The notes under the pieces: generated by a model | Told to the model about the DNA's origin: nothing | The model's database searches: none | What the model saw: the letters and a program-made list of their open reading frames with translations, nothing else | Made by a program: the position numbers and the translations under genes | Shown: in pieces, positions 51,118-59,928 of the stretch | Numbering within the stretch: position 1 is the first letter of the stretch | Layout: each line of letters starts with the position of its first letter | From: Endoryza foliicola | GTDB lineage: Bacteria > Bacteroidota > Bacteroidia > Chitinophagales > Chitinophagaceae | Direction of reading: 5' to 3' | Length of the DNA: 64,000 bases | Assembly (NCBI GenBank): GCA_965226965.1 | Contig: OZ245715.1 | Coordinates: forward strand, 868,001 to 932,000

Positions 51118-52329
51118 ATGCAATTTTCTCAGGTAATTGGACAAGATGGGGTGAAGCAGCAATTGGCGGAGATGGTCCTTCAAAACCGCCTGAGCCACGC
51201 ATTGCTTTTTCTAGGAAATGAAGGTGCCGGAGCCCTACCACTGGCCTTGGCTTTTGCGCAATATATTCTATGCGAAAAAGTGACCCGATCTCAACAACCG
51301 GCTGCCCCGGTAATGGGGTTGTTTGGAGAAGAACCGGCCGCACCGTCAGTTCCGATGTTTGATGCCTGCGGGGAATGCCCTTCTTGCCAAAAAGCTTCCA
51401 AATGGATACATCCCGATTTGCACTATTCATATCCCGTTATTACTAAAAAGTCGGGAGAAAAGCCCATCAGTGCCGATTTCATCACAGAATGGAGGGAGTT
51501 TCTGGATCAATATCCTTACGGCAATTCTTACGACTGGCTTCAATTTATTGGCGCTGAAAACAAACAAGGGAACATTACCGCAGCAGAGTGTTCGGAAATT
51601 ATCCGCAAGCTCAACCTGAAAAGCTACGAGGGGGAGTATAAAATTCTGGTTTTATGGATGCCCGAATACCTCGATAAAGAGGGCAACAAACTCCTAAAGC
51701 TTATTGAAGAGCCCCCTGCTAAAACCTTATTCATTTTAGTGGCTGAATCGGAGTCTCAGATTCTTCCAACCATTTTGTCGAGATGCCAACTAGTGCGCAT
51801 TCCGCCATTACACGATTCGGTGGTAAAAGAAGCATTGGTGGCTCGTGCCGGCATTCAGGAAGAACAAGCTATTCAAATTTCAGCAGTAAGCGAGGGAAAT
51901 TACCGGATGGCCTTGCAACAATTGCAACATGCCGATGAAGATTGGCAAGCCATGATTCGCGAGTGGCTGAATGCTATTTTGAAGGGTGGTCCGGGTGCTC
52001 AAGTGAAGTGGGTAGACGAGACCTCGAAGCTCGGCCGGGAAAAGCAAAAACAATTATTACGCTATTTTAATCACTTATTGGAACAAGCTATCCGGTTAAA
52101 AGTAGCCGGAGGAAACAACAATATCTTCCAAATTCCTGCAGCAGAGGTCGATTTTGCCTCCCGCTTGAACAAATTTTCCGATATTTCACAGCAGGAGGCC
52201 ATTATTGGGGAGTTGGACAAGGCTGCCTATTATATAGAAAGAAATGCTAATGGGAAAATGCTCTTTATGGCCCTAACTCTGAAACTCTACCATATAATCC
52301 AAGATAAATCGCTAATTTTGACGCAATAA
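51118..52329 (+). CDS. holB: DNA polymerase III subunit delta prime (clamp loader)
   Basis: The 403-residue product starts FSQVIGQDGVKQQLAEMV and has the AAA+ clamp-loader fold. The Walker A position reads GNEGAGALPLA without GKT, as expected for the non-ATP-binding delta prime subunit. A zinc module is visible as Cys in ILCEK and CGECPSCQ, separated by a Pro/Ala-rich insertion of about 25 residues. SRCQLVRIPPL is the sensor/SRC region. It is followed by the RicT-like gene, as holB is followed by yaaT in Bacillus. Confidence 0.9.
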   Translation: MQFSQVIGQDGVKQQLAEMVLQNRLSHALLFLGNEGAGALPLALAFAQYILCEKVTRSQQPAAPVMGLFGEEPAAPSVPMFDACGECPSCQKASKWIHPDLHYSYPVITKKSGEKPISADFITEWREFLDQYPYGNSYDWLQFIGAENKQGNITAAECSEIIRKLNLKSYEGEYKILVLWMPEYLDKEGNKLLKLIEEPPAKTLFILVAESESQILPTILSRCQLVRIPPLHDSVVKEALVARAGIQEEQAIQISAVSEGNYRMALQQLQHADEDWQAMIREWLNAILKGGPGAQVKWVDETSKLGREKQKQLLRYFNHLLEQAIRLKVAGGNNNIFQIPAAEVDFASRLNKFSDISQQEAIIGELDKAAYYIERNANGKMLFMALTLKLYHIIQDKSLILTQ

Positions 52330-52506
52330 TGTGGAAGGGAACTGTGTTAGTACGGTTTCGAAAATGAGTGCTGCGTTTGTTTGAGTGATGTACTGTTCAA
52401 TCTTTAATGAAGCTTTCTAAGTCTTCATCTATCATATACAACAGTGGCCTAGTTCTGAGCCCGCCATTCATTTTCGGTTTTTATAATATTTAAATGACTC
52501 ATTGTA

Positions 52507-53904
52507 ATGGGCTGTAGTTCTTGTGGCACAGCAGGTGGTAAAATATTAGGCTGTAAAAGCAATGGCGGCTGTAGCAGCGGAAGCTGCAATCGTATGAATG
52601 CATACGACTGGCTTGCCAATCTTCCTTTTGCCGATCCCGATACTGCTTGTAGAATCATCGAAGTAAGTTTTAATAATGGAAGTCGCAAAGATTTCTACCG
52701 CAACAATACCACGCATCTTTTTGAAAAAGGTGATATGGTAACGGTGGAAGGAATTGCCGGTTTTGACGTGGGCACCGTTTCTCTAACCGGAGAAATTGTG
52801 CGTTTGCAAATGAAAAAAGCCGGTACCGACGAGAATGATCAAGAGATCAAAAAAGTTTTGAGAAGAGCCGGTGAGAAAGATCTTGAGATCATGAAGATCA
52901 ACAAAGCTCGCGAACCGGAAGCAATCATTCGCTCTAGAGCCATTGCCAAACAACTGAATCTTCAGATGAAGATCAGTGAAGTTGAAATTCAGGCCGATGG
53001 AAAAAAGGCGACCTTCTTTTACATTGCCGATGACCGTGTTGATTTCCGTGAATTGATCAAAGTATATGCCCGCGAATTCAAAGTAAAAGTAGAGATGCGC
53101 CAAATTGGTGCGCGTCAAGAAGCTGCGAAAGTTGGGGGAGTTGGAAGTTGTGGTCGTGAATTGTGTTGCAGTAGCTGGCTCACGGAATTCAAATCTGTTA
53201 ATACTACCGCTGCTCGCTATCAAAACCTTTCCATCAACCAAAGTAAATTGAGTGGCCAATGCGGTCGCTTGAAATGCTGTTTGAATTACGAACTCGATAC
53301 CTATCTCGATGCATTGCAACATTTCCCTGATCATGCCGATACACTCCGTGTTGCGAAAGGAAATGCCACTTTGATCAAGAAAGATATCTTCAAGAACTTG
53401 ATGTGGTATATTTTACCGGATAGCAATAAGCAATATCCTGTTACCATAGAAAGAGTGCGTAAAATAAAACAACTGAACGCACAAGGAGTGGTACCCGAAG
53501 AACTAGAAGCAGTTGAGTTGATTAGCCACAACAAGCCGAAAGAAGTAGAACCTGAATTTGTAGATGTTGTAGGTCAAATTAGCTTGCGTTCACTCGAAAA
53601 GAACGATAAGAAAAAGCGTCAACAACAACGCCAAGATCAGCAGCGCAGACCCGATAATAGAAGACCTGAACCTCCAAGGAGACCAGCTCAACCGCAAGCT
53701 CCGGGCCAAGGGCAACAACGTCCTCCTCAACAGGGTCCAAGAAATGAAGGCCCTAGAAGACCCGATCAGGCGCAAGCACCTCGAGGTCCACGTCCCGATC
53801 AGCGCAAACCACAAGGTGGAGGCGCTCCAAATCCGAACAGGCCGCGCCCTGAAATAAAAAAGCCGGATCAAAAGCCGAACCCTCCACAGGGAGACGCTTC
53901 TTAA
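52507..53904 (+). CDS. PSP1/RicT-type regulatory iron-sulfur protein with long disordered tail
   Basis: The 465-residue product has a Cys-rich N-terminus (CSSCG, GC, CSSGSC), a PSP1 domain (about 40-280) with GSCGRELCCSSWL and GQCGRLKCCLNYE, and a C-terminal tail (about 350-465) of Arg, Pro, Gln and Gly. RicT (YaaT) works with RicA and RicF as an Fe-S complex controlling RNase Y-dependent RNA processing in Bacillus. The core resembles RicT; the basic tail could bind RNA and is not part of classical RicT. Adjacent to holB. Confidence 0.88.
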   Translation: MGCSSCGTAGGKILGCKSNGGCSSGSCNRMNAYDWLANLPFADPDTACRIIEVSFNNGSRKDFYRNNTTHLFEKGDMVTVEGIAGFDVGTVSLTGEIVRLQMKKAGTDENDQEIKKVLRRAGEKDLEIMKINKAREPEAIIRSRAIAKQLNLQMKISEVEIQADGKKATFFYIADDRVDFRELIKVYAREFKVKVEMRQIGARQEAAKVGGVGSCGRELCCSSWLTEFKSVNTTAARYQNLSINQSKLSGQCGRLKCCLNYELDTYLDALQHFPDHADTLRVAKGNATLIKKDIFKNLMWYILPDSNKQYPVTIERVRKIKQLNAQGVVPEELEAVELISHNKPKEVEPEFVDVVGQISLRSLEKNDKKKRQQQRQDQQRRPDNRRPEPPRRPAQPQAPGQGQQRPPQQGPRNEGPRRPDQAQAPRGPRPDQRKPQGGGAPNPNRPRPEIKKPDQKPNPPQGDAS

Positions 53905-53933
53905 TAAATTAAAGGTTTCACAAAACCAAGATA

Positions 53934-53978
53934 ATAACCGTTCCGTAACGTAGTGTATGGGAACGGTTATTTACTTTT
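53934..53978 (+). terminator. Terminator-like hairpin after the RicT-type gene
   Basis: ATAACCGTTCC (53934-53944) pairs with GGAACGGTTAT (53960-53970) over 11 bp with a 15-base loop, followed by TTACTTTT. The T-run is interrupted, so termination may be partial. Confidence 0.65.
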
Positions 53979-54000
53979 ATAGAGCCTCTTAACTTTTTTT

Positions 54001-54882
54001 ATGAGATCTTTCTTCAAAAGAACAGCACTTTTACTCACCATTTTACTGGTTGTTTGGTGTTTCATCGCACCATCGTGCATGACATTTAGAAAAGCCGATG
54101 CTGAAATGAAACAAAAATTTCAAGCTTCCGGAATTGAATTGAAAACCGGATTTCAATTAGTGGAAGGTCGCACTCTCCACTATGCGCTAACGGGAAGCGA
54201 TAGCTTGCCAACGCTTTATTTTGTTCATGGTACGCCCGGAAGTTGGGATGCATTTGAATCGTATTTAAGAGACAGTTCTTTATTGAAGAAGTATCGAATG
54301 GTTTCCATTGACCGCCCCGGATTTGGTTACAGTGATTTCGGTAAAGCCTGTAATCTTTCCGAGCAATCAGATATCATAAGTCCGCTTTTTCGAAAACTAA
54401 GTAATGGCAAGCCTTCTTATATTGTTGGACATTCAATGGGTGGGCCAATGATTGTGAAATTGGCGGCAGACAATCCCGGTACCTTTTCAGCTATGGTTAT
54501 TCTTGCCGGTTCTGAAGACCCAGCCGCAGAGAAAAAAGAAAAGTGGAGACCGATTCTTTTTAAAACACCACTCAATCTTTTGATACCCGGTGCATTAAGA
54601 CCCAGCAACGAGGAACTTTGGTATCTTAAAAAAGACTTGGTAGCCTTGAAGCAAGACTTTCCAAAGATAAAATGCCCGGTTTACATTCTTCATGGGCAAA
54701 AAGATCAATTGGTTCCGGTTTCCAATGCAGCATACGCGCAAAAAAGCCTTATTAATGCGTCGAAAGTAGATATTCATTATTTTCCTAATGAAAACCATTT
54801 TATACCTTGGACACAGTTTCCATTTATTCAGAAACTGCTATTGAATCTTGATTCCAATTCGTATCGGATGGATTCGGAATAA
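54001..54882 (+). CDS. Alpha/beta hydrolase, membrane-anchored
   Basis: The 293-residue product has an N-terminal hydrophobic segment (about 8-25) with a Cys-containing end (FIAPSCMTF) that could be a lipobox-like site, then the hydrolase core: FVHGTPGSWDAF, IDRPGFGYSDF, nucleophile GHSMGG (about 141-146), acid in HGQKDQLVPV and His in NENHFIPW. Substrate unknown. It stands between a terminator-like hairpin and the Bax-inhibitor gene. Confidence 0.86.
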   Translation: MRSFFKRTALLLTILLVVWCFIAPSCMTFRKADAEMKQKFQASGIELKTGFQLVEGRTLHYALTGSDSLPTLYFVHGTPGSWDAFESYLRDSSLLKKYRMVSIDRPGFGYSDFGKACNLSEQSDIISPLFRKLSNGKPSYIVGHSMGGPMIVKLAADNPGTFSAMVILAGSEDPAAEKKEKWRPILFKTPLNLLIPGALRPSNEELWYLKKDLVALKQDFPKIKCPVYILHGQKDQLVPVSNAAYAQKSLINASKVDIHYFPNENHFIPWTQFPFIQKLLLNLDSNSYRMDSE

Positions 54883-54923
54883 TGGATCAAATGTTCTATT
54901 TTAACGCTTTAAAATGATGAAAT

Positions 54924-55679
54924 ATGTCACTGTTTAAATCAAGTAATCCTACTTTAAAGGATAGTGTTTTTGAGAAAGTTCGTTACGATGTATCGTCTGA
55001 ACAAATGACGGTTTCCGGTACATTGAATAAGTTCGGAATTACCTTGCTTTTAATGGTAGCGGCAGCAGCCTATACTTGGAAAGGGTTTTATGAAGGGGCC
55101 AACATCATACCTTATTTATTTGGTGGACTCATTGTAGGCCTCATTGCGGCATTTGTTATTAGTTTTAAACCGGCATGGTCTCCCTATTTAGTGCCTGTAT
55201 ATGCATTAGCAGAAGGATTGTTCTTAGGTGCAATCTCTGCCTTCTTCAACGATGCTTTTGCAACCAAAGCACCCGGTATCGTAATGCAAGCTGTAGGCTT
55301 AACCTTTGGAGTAGTACTGGCAATGTTTCTTTTGTACAGATCGGGAATCATTCGTGCAACCGAAGGTTTTAAGAAAATTGTTTTTGTTGCAACTGCCGGT
55401 ATAGCTGTGTTTTACTTGATTGCAATAGTGCTTCGAATGTTTAGCATTCAAATGCCACTCATTCATGATAGCACACCAATGGGAATCGTTTTCTCTTTGA
55501 TTGTAGTTGCCATTGCAGCAATGAACTTAATTCTTGATTTCGATTTTATTGAAAGAGGTTCAGAACAAGGCGCTCCTAAATACATGGAATGGTACGGTGC
55601 CTTCGGTTTAATGGTTACCATTGTGTGGTTGTATTTAGAGATATTGAAGTTGTTGGCGAAGTTGACAGACAGGAAGTAA
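54924..55679 (+). CDS. Bax inhibitor-1/YccA-like membrane protein
   Basis: The 251-residue product has about seven transmembrane helices with a soluble N-terminus (about 1-30) and GAPKYMEWYGAFGLMVTIVWLYLEIL near the C-terminus (shown in part: GAPKYMEWYGAFG), typical of the Bacteroidota Bax inhibitor-1 group. Related proteins form Ca2+ leak channels. Its stop codon lies at the start of the AT-rich repeat module. Confidence 0.9.
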   Translation: MSLFKSSNPTLKDSVFEKVRYDVSSEQMTVSGTLNKFGITLLLMVAAAAYTWKGFYEGANIIPYLFGGLIVGLIAAFVISFKPAWSPYLVPVYALAEGLFLGAISAFFNDAFATKAPGIVMQAVGLTFGVVLAMFLLYRSGIIRATEGFKKIVFVATAGIAVFYLIAIVLRMFSIQMPLIHDSTPMGIVFSLIVVAIAAMNLILDFDFIERGSEQGAPKYMEWYGAFGLMVTIVWLYLEILKLLAKLTDRK

Positions 55680-55712
55680 TTAATAATTAACAATTAATAA
55701 TTAATAATTAGG
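55677..55712 (+). repeat. AT-rich repeat module at gene 3' end
   Basis: AATTAATAATTAACAATTAATAATTAATAATTAGG-type sequence starts at the stop codon of the Bax-inhibitor-like gene. It is the module seen at 3953, 4956, 17303, 22028 and 28781, here without the following CAGCCG part. Confidence 0.7.
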
Positions 55713-55730
55713 ACACTCCGATATTGCAGG

Positions 55731-55758
55731 AAGCCCGCGTAAAGATGCGGGCTTTTCT
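55731..55758 (+). terminator. Rho-independent terminator after the Bax-inhibitor-like gene
   Basis: AAGCCCGC (55731-55738), loop GTAAAGAT, GCGGGCTT (55747-55754), then TTCT. Confidence 0.75.
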
Positions 55759-55843
55759 ATTGAATAAAATGCTACTACTACGGTAATTAATCAGACTAAA
55801 ATTAGCACTTTAAAAGTTCAACTATCATATTTAATAAATCGAA

Positions 55844-55869
55844 AGAGCCCGCGCATTTGCGCGGGCTCT
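55844..55869 (-). terminator. Terminator of the minus-strand AIM24 gene
   Basis: AGAGCCCGCGC / GCGCGGGCTCT forms an 11-bp stem with a four-base loop; on the minus strand TTCGATTT follows. An AT-rich module (about 55870-55906) lies between the stop codon and this hairpin. Confidence 0.7.
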
Positions 55870-55908
55870 CCCATTATTAATTATTAATTCTTTAATTATT
55901 AATTGTTC

Positions 55909-56700
55909 CTACCATCCATCTCCATCCAACAAATTCCCCAATCCTCCCAACATACCACCTTCTTCTTTTCTGGTACCGGTACCGTATGAAATGATTCTGC
56001 TGGCGAGACGACTGATCGGCAATGTTTGAATCCAGATTTTTCCGGGGCCACGAAGCGTTGCAAAGAACAATCCTTCACCACCAAACAAAGTATTTTTAAT
56101 GCCGCCTACAAACTGAATATCATAATCAATAGTCGAGGTATAAGCTACCAAACAACCGGTATCTACGCGCAGCATTTCTCCGGGTTGTAAAGTTCTTTCG
56201 AAAACGTGACCACCTGCATGCACAAACGCCATACCATCACCTTCTAGTTTCTCCATGATGAAACCTTCACCACCAAACAAACCGGTTCCCAATTTGCGTT
56301 GGAATTCAATGCCCACGCTTACGCCTTTGGCAGCACATAAGAAAGCATCTTTTTGACAGATGATTTTTCCATTCAACTGCATCAAATCGAGTGGAATGAT
56401 TTTGCCGGGATAAGGAGAAGCAAAACTCACTCTCTTCTTTCCTTGACCTACGTTGGTAAACGCTGTCATGAACAAGCTTTCGCCTGTAAGCATTCGTTTA
56501 CCGGCGCTTACTAATTTTCCGAGAAAGCCGGAGTTGGGACGAGAACCGTCACCAAAAATGGTTTCCATTTGAATGCCTTCGTCCATCATCATAAACGCAC
56601 CGCTTTCTGCAACAGCTGTCTCTTGAGGATCGAGTTCTATTTCTACGTATTGCATTTCTTCACCCACAATACGATAGTCAATTTCATGATTTGATCTCAT
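55909..56700 (-). CDS. AIM24/TIGR00266 family protein
   Basis: The 263-residue product has the glycine-rich double beta-helix of the AIM24 family: EIDYRIVGEEMQYVEIELDP at the N-terminus, ESGAFMMMDEGIQMET, GLFGGEGFIMEKLEG and LFGGEGLFFATLRGPG. The family is widespread but its role is unknown; the yeast relative affects mitochondrial inner-membrane organisation. The C-terminus is Gly-rich (GGMLGGLGNLLDGDGW). Confidence 0.9.
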   Translation of the reverse strand: MRSNHEIDYRIVGEEMQYVEIELDPQETAVAESGAFMMMDEGIQMETIFGDGSRPNSGFLGKLVSAGKRMLTGESLFMTAFTNVGQGKKRVSFASPYPGKIIPLDLMQLNGKIICQKDAFLCAAKGVSVGIEFQRKLGTGLFGGEGFIMEKLEGDGMAFVHAGGHVFERTLQPGEMLRVDTGCLVAYTSTIDYDIQFVGGIKNTLFGGEGLFFATLRGPGKIWIQTLPISRLASRIISYGTGTRKEEGGMLGGLGNLLDGDGW

Positions 56701-56773
56701 GGATAAATTATTTTATGTGAAGATAATAGTTCTGCTGATTTTTTAAATGCCATTTATACCAACGGATGCGCAT

Positions 56774-56797
56774 AAAAAAAGAGGCCGAAGCCTCTTT
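56774..56797 (-). terminator. Rho-independent terminator of the glutathione peroxidase gene
   Basis: On the minus strand AAAGAGGC, loop TTCG, GCCTCTTT is followed by more T. It begins 20 bases after the stop codon. Confidence 0.88.
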
Positions 56798-56816
56798 TGT
56801 ACTATTCTTGAAAATC

Positions 56817-57329
56817 TTAGTTAAGGTATTTGGTGATTTCTTCACTCATTGGCTTCACTTTACTAGGGAAAACCGTGATCAAATTTCCTTTCTCGTCAAT
56901 TAAGAACTTCGTGAAGTTCCATTTAATTGGATCTTCAATTCCTTTTTTCTTGGCCTCGTCTACTAAGTACTGGAACAAGGGATGAATGTCGCCACCCTTT
57001 ACAGAGATTTTCTCTGCCATTGGGAAGGTTACACCGTAATTCTTTTTGCAAAATTCTTTGATTTCAGTGTTGGTGCCGGGCTCTTGACCTCCGAAATTAT
57101 TGGCCGGAAAACCAATGATCACCAATTTGTCTTTATACTTCTCATACAAAGCTTCGAGGTCTGTGTACTGTGGCGTGTAACCACACTGAGAAGCAGTATT
57201 TACAATCAAAATTTTCTTTCCCTTGTATTTCTTTAAATCGATTTGGCTGCCATCGAGACCGGCAACATTGAACTCATAAATTGAGCCAGCAAGAAATAGT
57301 GTCATGAATAATAAAGCTGCTTTAAACAT
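56817..57329 (-). CDS. Glutathione peroxidase family protein, exported
   Basis: The 170-residue product has a hydrophobic N-terminus (about 1-16) that is probably a signal peptide or anchor, then the thioredoxin-like peroxidase fold: NTASQCGYTPQY with peroxidatic Cys49, FPANNFGGQEP with Gln82, and KWNFTKFLID with the catalytic Trp-Asn. Bacterial members usually use thioredoxin as reductant. The start at 57329 is preferred; a frame opening at 57356 adds nine residues before the signal. Confidence 0.92.
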   Translation of the reverse strand: MFKAALLFMTLFLAGSIYEFNVAGLDGSQIDLKKYKGKKILIVNTASQCGYTPQYTDLEALYEKYKDKLVIIGFPANNFGGQEPGTNTEIKEFCKKNYGVTFPMAEKISVKGGDIHPLFQYLVDEAKKKGIEDPIKWNFTKFLIDEKGNLITVFPSKVKPMSEEITKYLN

Positions 57330-57428
57330 AGCAAGTTGATTTAATGTGTTTATCAATCTTTATAACAGATGGAAATGAAAATTGTTCCTGTAAATGTACG
57401 GATATTTTGGGCGAAGCGTTTCCTTTCC

Positions 57429-58826
57429 CTATTGCCGTTCATAACATCCCAGATCGGGTTGACCAACTGCACGATTTTTCCCCTCCAAATCTTTCAAAAG
57501 CCCTACAGAGGCGCCTTTATTGATCAATGGGGAGCTTGCTTTTAGGTGAAAATCGAAGTATCGTTTAGAAGTGTTAATGCTGTCGAATTGCGGATCATCT
57601 ATGGTTACCATATTGTTGACCGTAGCATTTGTAGGGGCCGTTTTTACTTTCCAACTGCAATTGATAAAGCTGGCGTCGAACACTGCAGAATTATCCTTGC
57701 TCAATACCACTTCATTGTCTACTGTTCCGAATGCACCCCAGAAAATGCAATTGGTAAATTGAGCATACAAGGGACTCACAATTATAGCATTGTTTTGTTT
57801 GTAGCTATTGCTTACAAACAAGCCCGGCTCTTTGTGCAGTATATAACTATTGGAATAGGCAACATTGGTGCAATTGGTGAATGAATAAATTCCGCCCAAG
57901 GCCAATTGAATGTTCTTACCACAATTACTTATTAAACTATTAGAAGCTTTGATCGAACTATTGAGTGCAATGATTCCCGCATCGTAAGCATTGTCAATTA
58001 TGCAACTCTCTAATGTTATAGTTGGATTGCTATTCGCAGCTCCGTTTTCAGTAACAAGAGCTTGGTAAGCATTGAGTATGGAAGTGTATTGTAATACATT
58101 GTTTTTACTAGTGGATCTGAAATAGATACCGGGCCAAGAAGCAGGAAAATCGGAATAAGGTTGGTCCAATCGATCACCTTTGAAAACCACTCTGTTGGCC
58201 GGTTCTGGCCCACCTTGTGTAATCAATGTTCCATCAACTATAATAGGAGCATCAGCATGAACATACACTTTTGTGCCCTGTTGAATGGTTAAGCTTGAAT
58301 TAGGAAGAATTTGCATTCCGCCTAAAATAACATAGGGCTTGCTGTTGGTCCAAGTGTTGTTTCCGGAAAGCGCTAATGATCGAATGTAATTAGCATTTTG
58401 ACCAAAAGCTTCCAATTGTACCCATTTGGTTTTGCCATTGAAGTTTATCTTGATACTGTCTTGAGTAATAAAAGGTGCATTCGCTGCGGTTGGATTAATA
58501 GTTACAGAAACAAACACGTAGATACTATCGTTTGCTTCCATTTCAATATTGTTGAACTGCGTACCGGCATCACCATCTACATTGATCTTATAAGGAGAAC
58601 TGTTTCCTCCCATTAAATTGATAGAGCTAATGCGCAGTTTTTGATCATTTCTATTGTAAATCTTAAAGAATTGAGTGATGGAACCGGTGGAAGTAAAAAC
58701 GGTATCGAATCGCAGACTGTCGGTTGTGGTATCCAAAATAGCCGACTGATCGGTAATAAACCCGGTTTTTTGGCAAGAAAGCATCCCAAAAACAAAGATT
58801 CCCAAAACAAGCCAAATACGATTCAT
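57429..58826 (-). CDS. Lipoprotein with right-handed beta-helix and choice-of-anchor Q end
   Basis: The 465-residue product has a lipoprotein signal (FVFGMLSCQK, Cys about 18), an N-terminal immunoglobulin-like region with DTVFTSTGS, and a series of Asn/Ser-rich coils (about 170-430) typical of a right-handed beta-helix. It ends NRAVGQPDLGCYE, as in the choice-of-anchor Q group. It probably sits on the outer membrane and binds or cuts polysaccharide. The ATG at 58826 is supported by a TAATTTTG box. Confidence 0.82.
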   Translation of the reverse strand: MNRIWLVLGIFVFGMLSCQKTGFITDQSAILDTTTDSLRFDTVFTSTGSITQFFKIYNRNDQKLRISSINLMGGNSSPYKINVDGDAGTQFNNIEMEANDSIYVFVSVTINPTAANAPFITQDSIKINFNGKTKWVQLEAFGQNANYIRSLALSGNNTWTNSKPYVILGGMQILPNSSLTIQQGTKVYVHADAPIIVDGTLITQGGPEPANRVVFKGDRLDQPYSDFPASWPGIYFRSTSKNNVLQYTSILNAYQALVTENGAANSNPTITLESCIIDNAYDAGIIALNSSIKASNSLISNCGKNIQLALGGIYSFTNCTNVAYSNSYILHKEPGLFVSNSYKQNNAIIVSPLYAQFTNCIFWGAFGTVDNEVVLSKDNSAVFDASFINCSWKVKTAPTNATVNNMVTIDDPQFDSINTSKRYFDFHLKASSPLINKGASVGLLKDLEGKNRAVGQPDLGCYERQ

Positions 58827-58832
58827 GTCGTT

Positions 58833-58840
58833 CAAAATTA
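58833..58840 (-). promoter_or_regulatory. Bacteroidota -7 box (TAATTTTG) before the beta-helix lipoprotein
   Basis: On the minus strand TAATTTTG fits TAnnTTTG and ends six bases before the ATG at 58826, implying a very short leader. Confidence 0.55.
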
Positions 58841-58859
58841 ATGCGTTGACGGGAATATA

Positions 58860-59186
58860 ACGATGGGTGAGGGGAGGAAATTGTTGAGGAGGGAATACAG
58901 GAAAGAGGATGAGAGGAGACGAGGAACGAGGAGCGAGCAAAAGAAGATGAAATGAAATACAAAGAAAGAACAGGAGGAGAAACAGGGGGAAAAGAGCAGC
59001 AGCTTAGATATGGGCGAGGAATATTCTTATCTGATTTGTTTATTTTTTTTACCGCAACGGCGCAACGACCGCAGCGGTTTCGCAGCGCTGGCAGCCTGAC
59101 TGCATTTCCTCCATCCTCTATCTTCCCTCCTCCCTCTTCTTTTCTGTATTTCCTCGTTCCTCGTTCATCTCATCCTCGTTCCTTTA
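58860..59186 (-). repeat. Mosaic intergenic repeat cluster
   Basis: GA-rich tract (58868-58995), reverse GCTGCG module (about 59048-59093) joined to CAGCCTGACTGCATTTCC, and a CT-rich tract (59099-59180). The CT-rich part ends at the comF stop codon. No gene is evident in the 357-base gap. Confidence 0.85.
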
Positions 59187-59897
59187 TTTATTCGTATACG
59201 CCAAACTAGCAATGCCCAATTGCGCACCGGGTACTTGAAGAATACCTGCAGCGCAGGCTTCAAGAGTGGCGCCGGTGGTAATTACATCGTCGACCAAGAG
59301 CCAATCCTTGTTTTGCAACATTCTGGGATTGGGAATACTGAATTTTCCCACCATATTCTGCCAGCGCTCCACTCTCGATTTGTGGGTTTGGGTGATGGTA
59401 GCGGTATTACGTATTATCAAATTATTGAATACGGGGATACCGGTTTCTTCTGATAGGCCCTCGCAAAGCACACGGGCCTGGTTGTATCCTCGTTTTCGCT
59501 CTCTGCTTGGGTGGAGCGGTAGCGGAATTAGTCCGGAAATATTGGAAAAGCGATTTGATTCTTGAATGGAGCGTCCCATAGACCTGCCCAATTCCAATCC
59601 CAGTTCCTGAGCACCCTTGTATTTGAACTGGTGCATCAGGTGTTGGAGGAGGCTTTCCTTCGTAAAATAAAGGTGACTGGAAGCTCCTAAAAGCGGAATT
59701 CGTCCCCAAAAAATCCGTTCCACCGGGTTGTTTGGGTGCCATTCGAAGCGAGTGAGGGGCAACTGCGACCAGCAGGAAAGGCATAGTTTATGGCGATTTT
59801 GAACCAATTCTGAGCCACATCCTTCACAACAATTTGGAAAAAATAAATGCATCAACCCTTCAATAGGTTGAATCATTTTGTTCATTACTGCATGCAT
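59184..59897 (-). CDS. ComF family protein (competence-associated phosphoribosyltransferase fold)
   Basis: The 237-residue product has an N-terminal zinc ribbon (CCEGCGSEL, then LCLSCW, about 22-45) and a type I phosphoribosyltransferase domain with the PRPP motif LLVDDVITTGAT (about 197-208) and PLHPSRERKRGYNQA. ComF takes part in DNA uptake or single-strand handling in competent bacteria. It lies 31 bases downstream of radA, another DNA-processing gene. Confidence 0.9.
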   Translation of the reverse strand: MHAVMNKMIQPIEGLMHLFFPNCCEGCGSELVQNRHKLCLSCWSQLPLTRFEWHPNNPVERIFWGRIPLLGASSHLYFTKESLLQHLMHQFKYKGAQELGLELGRSMGRSIQESNRFSNISGLIPLPLHPSRERKRGYNQARVLCEGLSEETGIPVFNNLIIRNTATITQTHKSRVERWQNMVGKFSIPNPRMLQNKDWLLVDDVITTGATLEACAAGILQVPGAQLGIASLAYTNK

Positions 59898-59928
59898 ACA
59901 TTCAATGGTATTGCAGCAGTTGTTTTAG

